Shown one piece after another: positions 47,199 to 55,436 of a stretch of 64,000 bases of DNA; the stretch's first letter is position 1, and each line of letters opens with the position of its first letter. The position numbers and the translations under genes are program-made. The notes under the pieces were generated by a model. The model did not search any database, was not told the DNA's origin, and saw only the letters and a list, made by a program, of their open reading frames with translations. Source of the stretch: Glaciecola sp947496235 (GTDB lineage Bacteria > Pseudomonadota > Gammaproteobacteria > Enterobacterales > Alteromonadaceae); assembly GCF_050306235.1 (NCBI RefSeq), contig NZ_JBLWFH010000003.1, positions 372,001 through 436,000 on the forward strand, given 5' to 3'.

Positions 47199-48109
47199 CA
47201 AAGCTGGTCATATTTGGTGAATGCATGTTGGAGCTCAGTACCCAATCAACTGAGCATTTAAATAGAAGTTTTGCAGGTGATACTTACAACACTGCGGTCT
47301 ATTTAAAACGCTGCGAACCAAAGATATCGGTGAGTTATTTAACCGCAATTGGCAATGATTTTATCAGTGATGAGCTGTTTGATGACATTGATAAAAAGGG
47401 AATTAAAACTGATTTAGTGCTGCGCAGTGAACAAGATACCCTTGGCCTTTATATGATTAAAAATGATCCTAACGGAGAGCGATCATTTTTATACTGGCGT
47501 TCACAATCAGCTGCTAAACAGACAATAAATCTTTTGGGCGATACAGTCATCGAGGCCGATTGGTTTTACTTCTCCGGTATTTCCATCGCTATATTAGACG
47601 AAGCGCAACGCAAGGCTTTGTTTGCAAAGTTGCAGCAGCTAAAACAAATAGGCTGTAAAATTATCTTTGACCCTAATTACCGTGCCCGACTATGGGAAAA
47701 TCCAGAAACAGCTCGCCACTGGATCGATATAGCCTATCAATGCGCAGATTTGGTTTTTCCGGGTGGCGATGATCATAAAGTACTGTTTGACCATGATTCA
47801 AGCGAGGACATTTACGCTTACTTGAAAGATAAAGATTGCGCCGAAATCGTCATTAAAAACGGTCCTACTGATATCAAAATTATCACAGGTCTGGAAGAGT
47901 GCATTGTCCCAGTTAAACCCTCTCAAAACGTGGTAGATACAACTTCCGCTGGCGATGCATTTAATGCAGGCTATCTAGCCTATAGATTAACTGGCAAATC
48001 CTGTTCCGAAAGTGCTAGATTTGGCGCTAAAGTTGCCAATGTGGTTATTGGTCAAAAAGGTGCAATCATTCCAGAAGATGTTTTTGACCAACAAATGGCG
48101 CTTTTGTAG
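47195..48109 (+). CDS. kdgK: 2-keto-3-deoxygluconate kinase
   Basis: A 304-residue PfkB/ribokinase-family kinase that phosphorylates 2-keto-3-deoxygluconate at C6 to KDPG. It starts with GTG at 47195 overlapping the preceding stop (GTGA), giving LVIFGECMLELS as expected. The PfkB signatures are SFAGDTYNTAVYL near the start, WYFSG-like DWFYFSGISIAIL and the C-terminal DTTSAGDAFNAG with catalytic D254. It completes the galacturonate and unsaturated-uronate branch; the aldolase eda is not in the window. Confidence 0.9.
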   Translation: MTKLVIFGECMLELSTQSTEHLNRSFAGDTYNTAVYLKRCEPKISVSYLTAIGNDFISDELFDDIDKKGIKTDLVLRSEQDTLGLYMIKNDPNGERSFLYWRSQSAAKQTINLLGDTVIEADWFYFSGISIAILDEAQRKALFAKLQQLKQIGCKIIFDPNYRARLWENPETARHWIDIAYQCADLVFPGGDDHKVLFDHDSSEDIYAYLKDKDCAEIVIKNGPTDIKIITGLEECIVPVKPSQNVVDTTSAGDAFNAGYLAYRLTGKSCSESARFGAKVANVVIGQKGAIIPEDVFDQQMALL

Positions 48110-48135
48110 ATTCAATCCAAGATTTACCCTCATAT

Positions 48136-48169
48136 ATATGTCTAAGACATATACATGGGATAGTTAACT
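48136..48169. terminator. Hairpin after kdgK
   Basis: An inverted repeat with arms around ATATATGTC and GACATATAC, extended by CCC/GGG, lies 27 bp after the kdgK stop. There is no T-run, so it may be a terminator or a recombination-related hairpin at the edge of the cassette cluster. Confidence 0.4.
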
Positions 48170-48397
48170 CAATTCGAAGTAGTAAAATTTATCAATTAGT
48201 TCATTCGCTAGCTCACAGCTAACAGGACCGAGGCCTTTAACTATAAAGTCAGGGACAGATAACTCTGCTTCGACTGTAGGAGCGCCTAACTTTTCTAGCG
48301 CACTTTTTTTAGTACCTCCACTTTCTCCTAGCTCTTTATAGCTACTTGCTAGAGAATTAATTGGAATTAGTAAGCTGAGTAATAAAAGTTGCTTCAT
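48164..48397 (-). CDS. Small exported cassette protein, unknown function
   Basis: A protein of 77 residues with a signal peptide (MKQLLLLSLLIPINSLA, then SSYKELG). A longer reading from 48517 would run through an attC-like site and is rejected; ATG at 48397 lies about 22 bp after the preceding attC edge, as expected for a cassette gene. The mature part contains LGAPTVEAELSVPDFIVKGLGPVSCELA and I do not recognise a family. It is the last small gene on the kdgK side of the cassette cluster and has no clear attC after it, so its cassette may be truncated. Confidence 0.5.
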   Translation of the reverse strand: MKQLLLLSLLIPINSLASSYKELGESGGTKKSALEKLGAPTVEAELSVPDFIVKGLGPVSCELANELIDKFYYFELS

Positions 48398-48418
48398 TCT
48401 TAATGCGCCATAATACCC

Positions 48419-48512
48419 CAATAACGAGCGAATGCTTGTTGCGAAAATGGCGAAACCGCAGCAAAAATACGTCCCAGCGAGCGCAGCGAGTGCGTTAATC
48501 ATGTTGTTAAGT
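48419..48512 (-). repeat. attC-like site D (weak)
   Basis: The left box ACTTAAC matches RYYYAAC and contains the stop codon of the 138-aa gene. The other edge is TTCGCTCGTTATTG on the minus strand. The internal arms pair only partly, so this is the least certain of the four sites. Confidence 0.5.
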
Positions 48513-48923
48513 TTCATTTGCTCGATTCATCTTTATGTAAACCAATGAAGCAGTAACACCATAACATAGAGCTAAGATATCCCAATACCCACTGCCCCAA
48601 ACCGTAATTGCAGGTAACAAAACGATGATAGAACCTAATCCTAAATACAACAGCCTAATGTGTGAAGTGAACATTAGTAACGGAGTCACCAATACAAAGC
48701 TATAAACCAGCCCAACGAATCCAAACAAGACTGCGACATTCGCGGCGCCGCTCATTAATGAAAGGTAAGACGGTTGTTTATTAGTTTCCCAAGACACTAG
48801 AAAAAGAAAAGCAGCAACGAATGTTGCAAGTCCACCACAAAAATTGGCGAACAAAACTGCTTTGGCATATTTTTTATTGATTCTTTGTTTAATAATTCCC
48901 AAGAAACTTAACACCCGCAGCAT
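48507..48923 (-). CDS. Four-helix membrane protein of an integron-type cassette
   Basis: A polytopic inner-membrane protein of up to 138 residues with about four hydrophobic helices (ANFCGGLATFVAAFLFLV, NVAVLFGFVGLVYSFVLV, LLYLGLGSIIVLLPAITV, DILALCYGVTASLVYI). No family recognised. The ATG at 48923 lies inside attC site C; TTG at 48902, just after the attC right edge, is a likely true start and would shorten it by seven residues. It is followed by attC-like site D, which contains its stop codon. Confidence 0.55.
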   Translation of the reverse strand: MLRVLSFLGIIKQRINKKYAKAVLFANFCGGLATFVAAFLFLVSWETNKQPSYLSLMSGAANVAVLFGFVGLVYSFVLVTPLLMFTSHIRLLYLGLGSIIVLLPAITVWGSGYWDILALCYGVTASLVYIKMNRANET

Positions 48924-49001
48924 GGCCCGACCGAAGCAACGTGTAGGGAGGTCCGGCCAAATAGCGGAGGTATTTGGAGAGCATGGCTGTGATTGTTATG
49001 T
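48906..49001 (-). repeat. attC-like site C
   Basis: On the minus strand the site runs from ACATAAC to GTTAAGT. The start TAACAATCACAGCCATG pairs with the end CATGCTGCGGGTGTTA with small mismatches, and GTTAAGT fits the GTTRRRY right box. It follows the 88-aa gene and precedes the 138-aa membrane protein gene. Confidence 0.72.
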
Positions 49002-49008
49002 GTTTTCA

Positions 49009-49275
49009 TTAGGCTGGTCGACCAACTAGAACTAGCCGAATGCCTTGTGATATTTCTTCTGCCGTTTCGAGACTGAATTGAAACCAATATTCATTTTTAT
49101 TTGTGGCAAAATAGCTAAAACAGAATTCTTGTTCATCGGCATCAAAGCCCCCAATAAAATTACCTTGTTGAAACATGTCTCCTGATTCGATCTTTGACCA
49201 TTCAGGCAATCCAAGAGCTTTATCAAAAATCTCTTGGCAAATGGCCTTCAACTCTTGTTCTATTGGTATAACCAT
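49009..49275 (-). CDS. Small cassette protein of unknown function
   Basis: An 88-residue soluble protein (MVIPIEQELKAICQEIF, then GGFDADEQEFCFSYFATNKNEYWFQFSLETAEEI). It has an alpha helix followed by a beta-rich middle; I do not recognise the family. It is a complete cassette gene: preceded by attC-like site B 20 bp before its start and followed by site C 8 bp after its stop. Cassette genes of this size often encode uncharacterised or toxin-antitoxin-like proteins; nothing more can be said. Confidence 0.55.
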   Translation of the reverse strand: MVIPIEQELKAICQEIFDKALGLPEWSKIESGDMFQQGNFIGGFDADEQEFCFSYFATNKNEYWFQFSLETAEEISQGIRLVLVGRPA

Positions 49276-49294
49276 TACTCAGTTTCTACTTTCA

Positions 49295-49383
49295 CTTAAC
49301 GCCTCAGTAAATAACGCAGATTTGGCGACAGCCAAGGCTGTGTCTCAATGACCGAAGGAAATGAGTTAACTGACTCGTTATCT
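49295..49383 (-). repeat. attC-like site B
   Basis: On the minus strand TAACGAGTCAGTTAAC at the start pairs with TTACTGAGGCGTTAAG at the end, the ends sharing the TCAGT arm. The right edge GTTAAGT matches GTTRRRY. The left box contains the stop codon of the DUF2442 gene. Confidence 0.65.
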
Positions 49384-49632
49384 TCTCGCACTATTGCCAA
49401 TCAACAACCCATTTACGCTAATGTCCTCATCAAGTTGCGGCCAATGGATACCTTCACCATCTCCCAGCAACTCCCAGTCTTCTAATTGTTCTTTCGTGGC
49501 CTTTGACAACCGTGGAAACCAAATCAAAGGCGCAGATATTTTTCTTCCGTCAATCAAAAAAACGGTTAAAGAATCCGCATCACACTCTACTGATTCCGCT
49601 AACGGGTGATGCTCAACTGCTAAAGTACTCAT
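49378..49632 (-). CDS. DUF2442 protein, partner of DUF4160
   Basis: About 84 residues with the DUF2442 pattern: LTVFLIDGRKISAPLIWFPRL followed by ATKEQLEDWELLG and GIHWPQLDEDISVNGLL. The start ATG at 49632 has GGAG upstream; the longer ATG at 49665 lacks one. It overlaps the DUF4160 gene end by 20 bp, so the two are translated together. The pair is widespread on mobile DNA and is suggested to be toxin-antitoxin-like, but biochemical proof is not known to me. It is followed at once by attC-like site B. Confidence 0.78.
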   Translation of the reverse strand: MSTLAVEHHPLAESVECDADSLTVFLIDGRKISAPLIWFPRLSKATKEQLEDWELLGDGEGIHWPQLDEDISVNGLLIGNSARR

Positions 49633-49849
49633 TCCAAGACTCCAATAAAGTTGTTCTATTCTCATTCACTAGCTGCTCAAGCTTCCTCAATTCTCGCGGT
49701 GGAAATCGAGTAGAGCTCGCAAGAGATACAGGCTGCAACCAAAATTTTGCAAGCATACGTTCTCGTTGAATGTGTATATGTGGAGGTTCTCCGTTCTCAT
49801 TACTAAAAAAGAAGAAACGGTAAGGACCTAATCTTAATACTGCTGGCAT
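49613..49849 (-). CDS. DUF4160 protein, partner of DUF2442
   Basis: A 78-residue protein matching DUF4160: MPAVLRLGPYRFFFFSNENGEPPHIHIQ with the conserved EPPHIHI motif, then AKFWLQPVSLA and LLESWNEYFSS. It begins 42 bp after attC-like site A and overlaps the DUF2442 gene. The two genes share one cassette. Function unknown; a toxin-antitoxin-like role has been proposed for such pairs because of their linkage and mobility. Confidence 0.78.
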   Translation of the reverse strand: MPAVLRLGPYRFFFFSNENGEPPHIHIQRERMLAKFWLQPVSLASSTRFPPRELRKLEQLVNENRTTLLESWNEYFSS

Positions 49850-49892
49850 ATGATAAGATTAACTGAGAAAAGTGCAGATGCCAAATAGAAGA

Positions 49893-49985
49893 TAACGCCC
49901 GGCTCACCGAGCAAATTTTGTTGGCGGCTTTTTTGGCGCAAAAAAGGTGACAATAAAATTTGTCCGGTGGAGCCGCTTGTTAAAC
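49893..49985 (-). repeat. attC-like site A
   Basis: The clearest of the sites. On the minus strand it starts GTTTAACAAGCGGCTCC and ends GTGAGCCGGGCGTTATC, with long inner arms (ACAAATTTT / AAAATTTGC) around a short loop, as in VCR-type attC sites. It follows the DUF4375 gene by two bases and precedes the DUF4160-DUF2442 cassette. Confidence 0.8.
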
Positions 49986-49987
49986 CT

Positions 49988-50524
49988 TTATTCAAATTGA
50001 GCACGATTGCTTATTATATAAGCACTTAGCAATGCATTTATATTATCAGGGTACTCATAAAATTGATCATCTAATTTTGAGAGCTTTTCGTTGCCTGACT
50101 CACCGATTTTCTCAAGTTGCGCCTGACGCACCCACCTATCGGGGGATGGCTTTGAACTAGGAAAAACAGAAAATGACTCGACAAGCATTTTTGCAACACT
50201 ATTTGCACCGATTGCTCTTAGCGCCAAGACAGCCTCAGCTGCATTATCACCGTAAGAGTTAAAGTAGTACTGATCAAAACCACCGTTGTTCACTTGCCCT
50301 TCAAGATCTAGGATTAATGCTACATAGCGTTCAGCAATATTTAATGACGAGTAATTTGGCCAGACATCTGGGTTAACTTTGCCGTGTATTTTTTCATAGA
50401 ACTCGTAGTTGAAAGCCCACTCTTCAATTTGCTTGTTTTCTAATTTTTGGATAAATTCATCCATACCTTCTCCCAAGGCAAATTGGCTTACTAGTAGACT
50501 TAACGATAGAAGTAGGTTTTTCAT
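49988..50524 (-). CDS. Exported DUF4375-like protein
   Basis: A 178-residue protein with a signal peptide (MKNLLLSLSLLVSQFALG, then EGMDEF) and a DUF4375 (DMP19-like) core: LDLEGQVNNGGFDQYYFNSYGD, then EAVLALRAIGA. The family has no established role. It is the first cassette gene of the cluster; a right-box sequence GTTAAAC lies 6 bp before its ATG and attC-like site A is two bases after its stop. Confidence 0.72.
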   Translation of the reverse strand: MKNLLLSLSLLVSQFALGEGMDEFIQKLENKQIEEWAFNYEFYEKIHGKVNPDVWPNYSSLNIAERYVALILDLEGQVNNGGFDQYYFNSYGDNAAEAVLALRAIGANSVAKMLVESFSVFPSSKPSPDRWVRQAQLEKIGESGNEKLSKLDDQFYEYPDNINALLSAYIISNRAQFE

Positions 50525-50529
50525 ATTGG

Positions 50530-50536
50530 GTTTAAC
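50530..50536 (-). other. Integron-type right box before the first cassette gene
   Basis: GTTAAAC on the minus strand fits the GTTRRRY core cut by integron integrases. No paired left half is visible upstream, so this may be the insertion edge of the cluster rather than a full attC or attI. Confidence 0.5.
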
Positions 50537-50651
50537 AATCTTTTTATCTACACGTCTAGATACGCGCGAATCGACAGGTACTAGATATGCTTATGTAAGT
50601 CAATTTCATGGCAAACTAGAGAAAATGTCAATAAAAGGCTTATTCTTTCGC

Positions 50652-51371
50652 TTAATCAGCCCTTTCCAACTCTGCCTGTAACATGTCTTGAACATTAATT
50701 TGCGCGTTTCTCAAGGTATCGATCCACCTTTTATTAACTTCTAATGTAATCACAATATTTTTGAGGTGTCTGATGAATGTTCTGTCTTTACTCAACGCAG
50801 CAAAATCAAAATCTGCAAAACGGCTAAAATCATCGCCACGATCAAAGGACGCGACCATACCGTCTAAATATGAGGATTTTGAATAAATCCTAAGTTGCAT
50901 AGCATTAAAGCTTGTCAAAATAGTATTGTGTAAGGTAACTGCATCTTTAATGCTGGATACCAATTCTGTATTTTTAAAGACAGAAAATTTGCCTGAGCTG
51001 GTTAAATCCTCAATGCTTTCTTTTTGCATATGGGGTGTCGAACTAAACAGCAAGCTTTCAAAGCTCTTTGCCACATCATGCATATCTTCTGGTTTTAATT
51101 CGCCGGTTTCCAGAGCCTGAATGGCTACTTTGTGGTAGCCAATCCACTCGTTCAGTTTATCTATATGGTAACTATTACGGTCGATAGAAAGCGTAGTTTC
51201 TAGCAAAATTTGCTCTAAATAGGCTTTTTCTTGTTTGGCTTCCAAGCGTGCAATGTTCCATTCGGTGACTTGCAGACCTATAAAGATGCCGGCTACCACT
51301 ATAAGCAAGTCAAGGAATGCCGCGAACCAATCTTGACGTTTGAAATGACGAGATATTCGTTGATATAACAT
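50652..51371 (-). CDS. One-TM protein with long helical domain (DUF6090-like)
   Basis: A 239-residue protein. The start ATG at 51371 is preceded by AAAAGGAG; an upstream in-frame start at 51515 is unlikely. Residues about 1-30 are basic with a transmembrane helix (FLDLLIVVAGIFIGLQVTEWN), then a long mostly helical domain follows. The motif GLQVTEWN after the helix resembles DUF6090-type proteins. It is divergent from the gene at 51540, which has the same architecture, suggesting a related pair. Function unknown; membrane signalling or a pilot role cannot be excluded. Confidence 0.6.
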   Translation of the reverse strand: MLYQRISRHFKRQDWFAAFLDLLIVVAGIFIGLQVTEWNIARLEAKQEKAYLEQILLETTLSIDRNSYHIDKLNEWIGYHKVAIQALETGELKPEDMHDVAKSFESLLFSSTPHMQKESIEDLTSSGKFSVFKNTELVSSIKDAVTLHNTILTSFNAMQLRIYSKSSYLDGMVASFDRGDDFSRFADFDFAALSKDRTFIRHLKNIVITLEVNKRWIDTLRNAQINVQDMLQAELERAD

Positions 51372-51539
51372 TTCCAACTCCTTTTGAATGCAATGACCAA
51401 ATACTGTTAAAGTAAAATAGAAAAAAGAGCAGAATGCGTTTAACTTAATGCGTCTATATGAATGAAATGCTCGATTAACTAAAAAATACCCTGCTTCCGT
51501 GTTTAAGCTTACCATTAAATCAGCTCATAGGAGGAACTG

Positions 51540-52334
51540 ATGTTAAGAAGACTAAGTCGCAAATTGCAGAACTTGCAAGGCATTAAACAATGGTCAATGG
51601 AATTTATCATTGTTGTATTTGGTGTCCTCCTCGCCCTTTGGACTCAAGAATGGGTCAAACAGTTAAATGACAAGGAAACGGCTGATATTATTGCTGAAGC
51701 CATGGACCAGGATCTGCTCTTTATGGCAACTGGCACCATGCGACGCTTTAGTGCTCAGCCATGTATGTTGGAAAGTTTGAAAAACCTGGCAACAGTTGTA
51801 AAAACGCCTAATGGGGAAGCTTTTGTAAAACCGCCTATCGCCAAAGCAACGGATGAAAGCGATGCGGCGTTTAATACCTATTATCCTGTGCCTTTGTGGT
51901 CTTATTACACAAGAGCCTTTGATCGAGCCATTGCCACAGGTGCATTTGATCATATGTCTATTGAAAAGGTTGAATTGTACGGGGAAGCCTATGGCTGGGT
52001 GGTTCAAATGATTGAAATAGAAGAAGCAGAAGATGCACTGACTTCTCGTCTAGCCATGGTTGAGATGATTGAACTTATGGATGAATCCACAAGGTTGACC
52101 TTGAGTCGCGACATAGCTGCTTTAAATGGTTTAAATGCGTCTATGCTTAACAGCGGACGTTTTCTGTTTGAAAGCATGAATAAATTGGGTTTACGGCCAA
52201 GTGAGGAAAATATCGAACTTTGGCATTACATCAATAAACGCTCTCAAGAAGTTCGAGGAGATTGCGTACAAGATTTTCCTCTCGATTTTACCGGTAAATA
52301 TACGGGGAAATCTTGGACAACATCTGTCAATTAG
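51540..52334 (+). CDS. One-TM protein with helical domain, paired with the divergent gene
   Basis: A 264-residue protein with the same plan as its neighbour: a basic N-terminus (MLRRLSRKLQNLQGIKQWSM), one transmembrane helix (EFIIVVFGVLLALWTQEWV) and a soluble domain of about 210 residues with many helices. The post-helix motif LWTQEW is reminiscent of QVTEWN in the divergent protein, so they may be distant paralogues. No catalytic motif is visible. A good ribosome-binding site (AGGAGGA) precedes the ATG. Confidence 0.58.
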   Translation: MLRRLSRKLQNLQGIKQWSMEFIIVVFGVLLALWTQEWVKQLNDKETADIIAEAMDQDLLFMATGTMRRFSAQPCMLESLKNLATVVKTPNGEAFVKPPIAKATDESDAAFNTYYPVPLWSYYTRAFDRAIATGAFDHMSIEKVELYGEAYGWVVQMIEIEEAEDALTSRLAMVEMIELMDESTRLTLSRDIAALNGLNASMLNSGRFLFESMNKLGLRPSEENIELWHYINKRSQEVRGDCVQDFPLDFTGKYTGKSWTTSVN

Positions 52335-52353
52335 GAGTTCTCCCTTGATAAAA

Positions 52354-52380
52354 AAAACGGCCATTAAAGATGGCCGTTTT
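52354..52380. terminator. Bidirectional terminator between converging genes
   Basis: An 11-bp stem AAAACGGCCAT / ATGGCCGTTTT with a five-base loop has A/T runs on both sides and closes the gene at 51540 (+) and the TonB receptor (-). Confidence 0.85.
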
Positions 52381-52402
52381 ACATTCTAATATATTAGAAG
52401 AT

Positions 52403-55096
52403 TTACATAGAGTATCTAGCACCTAAGAAGAATTGGCGTCCAGTGTGATTATACTCACGCATTAAGTTCAGAGTGCCATCTCCAGTGGTAAATAAACGTT
52501 CATATTCATCAGTTAAGTTAATAACCTCAAACGTCACCGTCAAGTTTTCACTCACGTTGTAGAAGGATGAGAAATCAACTTGAGTCGGACCTGTGGTACC
52601 GTGAGCGACGTTACCATTACTGCCAGTAAAGTCAGTTAAATAATCATCACGTTTATTAACCGATATACGAGCACCATAATTGTCGGTTTCATAATAAGTC
52701 GTAAAGTTGTACGAAGTTTCAGATAACCCTTCAATATCATCTGCATTTACGTAAGTGTAGTTAGAAGAGATACCAAAATTATCAAATGGCGCAGGTAAGA
52801 AGGTAAAGGGTTGTTGATAAATTAACTCATAACCACTCACTGTGCGCTCTTCAGCATTAATTGGACTGCTATGCTCATAAGGTACTGTGCGAGGATCCAA
52901 CGCAATTACAGGATCATATTGAGGATCATTATCTATAAAGTTGTAATAAGCAGGGTCGACTAATCTTTCTTCAGATGATCTTACAATCCAGTTATCAATG
53001 TCTTTATAGAATACGGTCGCTGCTAGTAGTGCTTCGTCATCGAAATACCATTCAACACCAAAATCTACGTTGTTAGACGTGAATGGGTCTAGGAAAGGGT
53101 TGCCTACACTAACGGTACCATTGATATAACTAAAACTTGGATTACCAGGGTTCAGTGAGCTCAAACTTGGGCGAGTCATCGATTGGGTTAATCCCAAACG
53201 AACAACGATGTCATCTGTCGCACTAAGGGCAAAGTTTAATGCTGGAAGGAAGTTTTTGTAGTCGTTTTCAATTTGTACTACATCACCCTGGATGAAACCT
53301 TCAGCACTTGTTGTAGTTTCAACATAACGTACACCATAGTTAGCACGTAATTCCATATCGCCAATTTCGTACCTAGAATCCATTTCGATGTAGACAGCTT
53401 GAGTTTCTTCTCCAACGTTCCAACTTTGAGCAGAACGTGGAGTCCAAGTAACATCCAATAAATCAGAACTAATAGCATCAAAATCCGCTACCAAGAAAGG
53501 CGCTAAAGGACCATCAAAACCGCTACCAAAATCATCTACCGGCATCATTTCAGCATAACCTACCGCTGAACTTTGATCTGGGAATCCATTGATTTGCTCT
53601 TCATCATAGGTTACTTGACGATCGTTATAGGCAAATCCAGCCTTAATGGTAACATCATCAGTTTCATATACAGCATCTAACTTAATAGTGTCATTTTCGC
53701 GCAATACGTCAGTCGCTCGTAACCGACCATCGCTTAAATTGTAATTGGCAGCATTATTAACGTCGTAACCGTATGTCACGGTTGGAGCGTTCATATTATC
53801 TGTAAAATCAAAGGCAAAACTAGTGGTGCCCTGTTGGGTCATGTTGTATCTGTATTGCTCAGAACGCGCATCTGATTCTGCTGTACCTGCCATTGCTGTG
53901 ATGGTGAGATCATCGTTTACAAACCATTCGCCGGAAAGAACATACTGAGAAAAATCCGTGGTTGATTCTTGCAATCGGCTCTCAATTCTTGCTTGAACAC
54001 CGTCGTAGGAACCTGCTAGCACTTGTTTTCCATTGGGAGCTATGGTGATAGCTGTTGGGGTAATTTCATCAAAGGTACTTCTAAACATATGGAAGAAGTT
54101 ATACATGGTACGTTTGTTATCTAAAGTTGATAACAATGCGTCCAAGGTTAACGTAAAGTCTTCTGAAGGTGCCCATTGGAAAGAGCCGGTAAAACCTGTT
54201 CTTTCTTGTTCATTACCAAAATAATCTGGACGCGGTAATCTAGGAGTCCAGAGACAGTTGATTGGATCGACTGCGACACCGTCGTCTTCACAAGTCCCTA
54301 CATCCGGCGTACCCGTCACTACAGTAGAAGATGTATCTGCAAAAATACCACCACCGTCAAGTACTGGAGTTGTCCAACGTACTGTTCCATAACCTTCTTG
54401 ACGCACTGTACGATCCGACATTGCCGCTGAAAATAATACCCCTATGGTATTATCTGCGAAAGTGTTACTAATTAAGAATGCAGCTCTTGGGTCAACTTCT
54501 TCGGTAATTGAGTTGTAACCACCTTGCAAAGAAGCCGCCACTTTAAATCCATCATAGTCGAAAGGTTTTGCAGAATAGAGGTCGACTGTACCTGCAATTC
54601 CACCTTCTTCCATTGAAGCCACTGGAGATTTTTGCACGTCTACGCGGTTAAATAGTTCAGAAGCAAATACATTGTAGTCAAAACCACGACCACCATTTAC
54701 GCCACCGCCTGAATCAGTACCATCTGTACTTGCAGGTACTTCCATACCATTTAATGTAGTTCTGGTGAAAGATGGGCTTAAACCGCGTAAGGTAATTTGG
54801 CGACCTTCACCACCCTCACGAGAAATTGCCACACCAGGCAAACGTTGGATTGATTCAGCAATGTTTAAATCAGGAAACTTACCGATATCTTCGGCAACTA
54901 TGGTTTCTTTATTATTTACAGAGGTTCTTTTTTCTAAAAGAGATTTGTTTAACGAGCCTCTAAAGCCCGTGACTTCGATAACTTCTAGCTGAGCTTCTGG
55001 AGAGCTATCAACTTCTTCAGACTCTTGTGCCTGAACTATGGTACCAGCCATTGCAAGACCGACCAAAATGGCTATGTTTGATTTTTTAAAGTTCAT
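52403..55096 (-). CDS. TonB-dependent receptor of the pectin regulon
   Basis: An 897-residue outer-membrane receptor. ATG at 55096 with AGGGGA upstream begins a normal signal peptide (ending near VQAQ-ESEEV); a longer start would add a poor leader. Plug motifs are IEVTGFRGSL, IGKFPDLNIAESIQRLPGVAISR, ITLRGLSPSFTRTTLNGME and GGIAGTVDLY, and the barrel ends with FFLGARYSM. Operator 5 lies in its promoter, facing the GH105-GH28 operon, so it probably imports oligogalacturonides or rhamnogalacturonan fragments (inference). Confidence 0.88.
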   Translation of the reverse strand: MNFKKSNIAILVGLAMAGTIVQAQESEEVDSSPEAQLEVIEVTGFRGSLNKSLLEKRTSVNNKETIVAEDIGKFPDLNIAESIQRLPGVAISREGGEGRQITLRGLSPSFTRTTLNGMEVPASTDGTDSGGGVNGGRGFDYNVFASELFNRVDVQKSPVASMEEGGIAGTVDLYSAKPFDYDGFKVAASLQGGYNSITEEVDPRAAFLISNTFADNTIGVLFSAAMSDRTVRQEGYGTVRWTTPVLDGGGIFADTSSTVVTGTPDVGTCEDDGVAVDPINCLWTPRLPRPDYFGNEQERTGFTGSFQWAPSEDFTLTLDALLSTLDNKRTMYNFFHMFRSTFDEITPTAITIAPNGKQVLAGSYDGVQARIESRLQESTTDFSQYVLSGEWFVNDDLTITAMAGTAESDARSEQYRYNMTQQGTTSFAFDFTDNMNAPTVTYGYDVNNAANYNLSDGRLRATDVLRENDTIKLDAVYETDDVTIKAGFAYNDRQVTYDEEQINGFPDQSSAVGYAEMMPVDDFGSGFDGPLAPFLVADFDAISSDLLDVTWTPRSAQSWNVGEETQAVYIEMDSRYEIGDMELRANYGVRYVETTTSAEGFIQGDVVQIENDYKNFLPALNFALSATDDIVVRLGLTQSMTRPSLSSLNPGNPSFSYINGTVSVGNPFLDPFTSNNVDFGVEWYFDDEALLAATVFYKDIDNWIVRSSEERLVDPAYYNFIDNDPQYDPVIALDPRTVPYEHSSPINAEERTVSGYELIYQQPFTFLPAPFDNFGISSNYTYVNADDIEGLSETSYNFTTYYETDNYGARISVNKRDDYLTDFTGSNGNVAHGTTGPTQVDFSSFYNVSENLTVTFEVINLTDEYERLFTTGDGTLNLMREYNHTGRQFFLGARYSM

Positions 55097-55407
55097 TATC
55101 GTGTTCCCCTTAACGTGTAAGCAAGGTTTGAATAGTGTGTGACTTGAAGCTAATGGATTTAACAACCCTAAAGATTGTTCCAATCAAATTTGGAGAATTT
55201 GCAAAAATAAGGCATCGAACAATGCCTTTCCCTGACGCTTTCGCATCATTGATGTTGTGTGCTGTCATGTGTTTTTCCTAAAGTTTCACTTTTTATGTGT
55301 TGGATAAACTTTTAAAAATTGAAAAAGAAAAAACAACCTAGTCTAATTTCTTTCTCAATGTTAAATGCAACCTCGAAACATAATCACAAGTTTTACATTT
55401 GATTTAC

Positions 55408-55436
55408 ATACTATACCGTTATGCTACCGGTGGCAA
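55408..55436 (-). promoter_or_regulatory. TonB receptor promoter with LacI-type operator 5
   Basis: On the minus strand TTGCCA (55431-55436), part of the palindrome TGCTACCGGTGGCA (55422-55435), is a -35 spaced 17 bp from TAGTAT (55408-55413). The palindrome thus overlaps the -35 and spacer, as at the DUF4861 promoter. Confidence 0.7.

Larger units (their letters stand above)
48164..50536 (-). mobile_element. attC cassette cluster without integrase (CALIN)
   Basis: About 2.4 kb of short minus-strand genes of mostly unknown function, each followed closely by a VCR-like attC-type inverted repeat of 90-96 bp (sites A-D). The stop codons of two genes lie within the attC left box and the genes start soon after the previous attC, the standard cassette layout. 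A GTTAAAC right-box lies 6 bp before the first gene (50530-50536). No integron integrase is encoded in the window, so this fits a cluster of attC sites lacking an integrase. The cluster sits between kdgK and a divergent membrane-protein pair. Confidence 0.72.

Noticed and set aside
48398..48517. Upstream extension of the 77-aa cassette gene to an ATG at 48517
   Set aside because: It would read through attC-like site D; the start at 48397 with a signal peptide is better.
51372..51515. Longer N-terminus for the one-TM protein at 50652
   Set aside because: ATG at 51371 has a good ribosome-binding site and a regular basic-plus-helix start.
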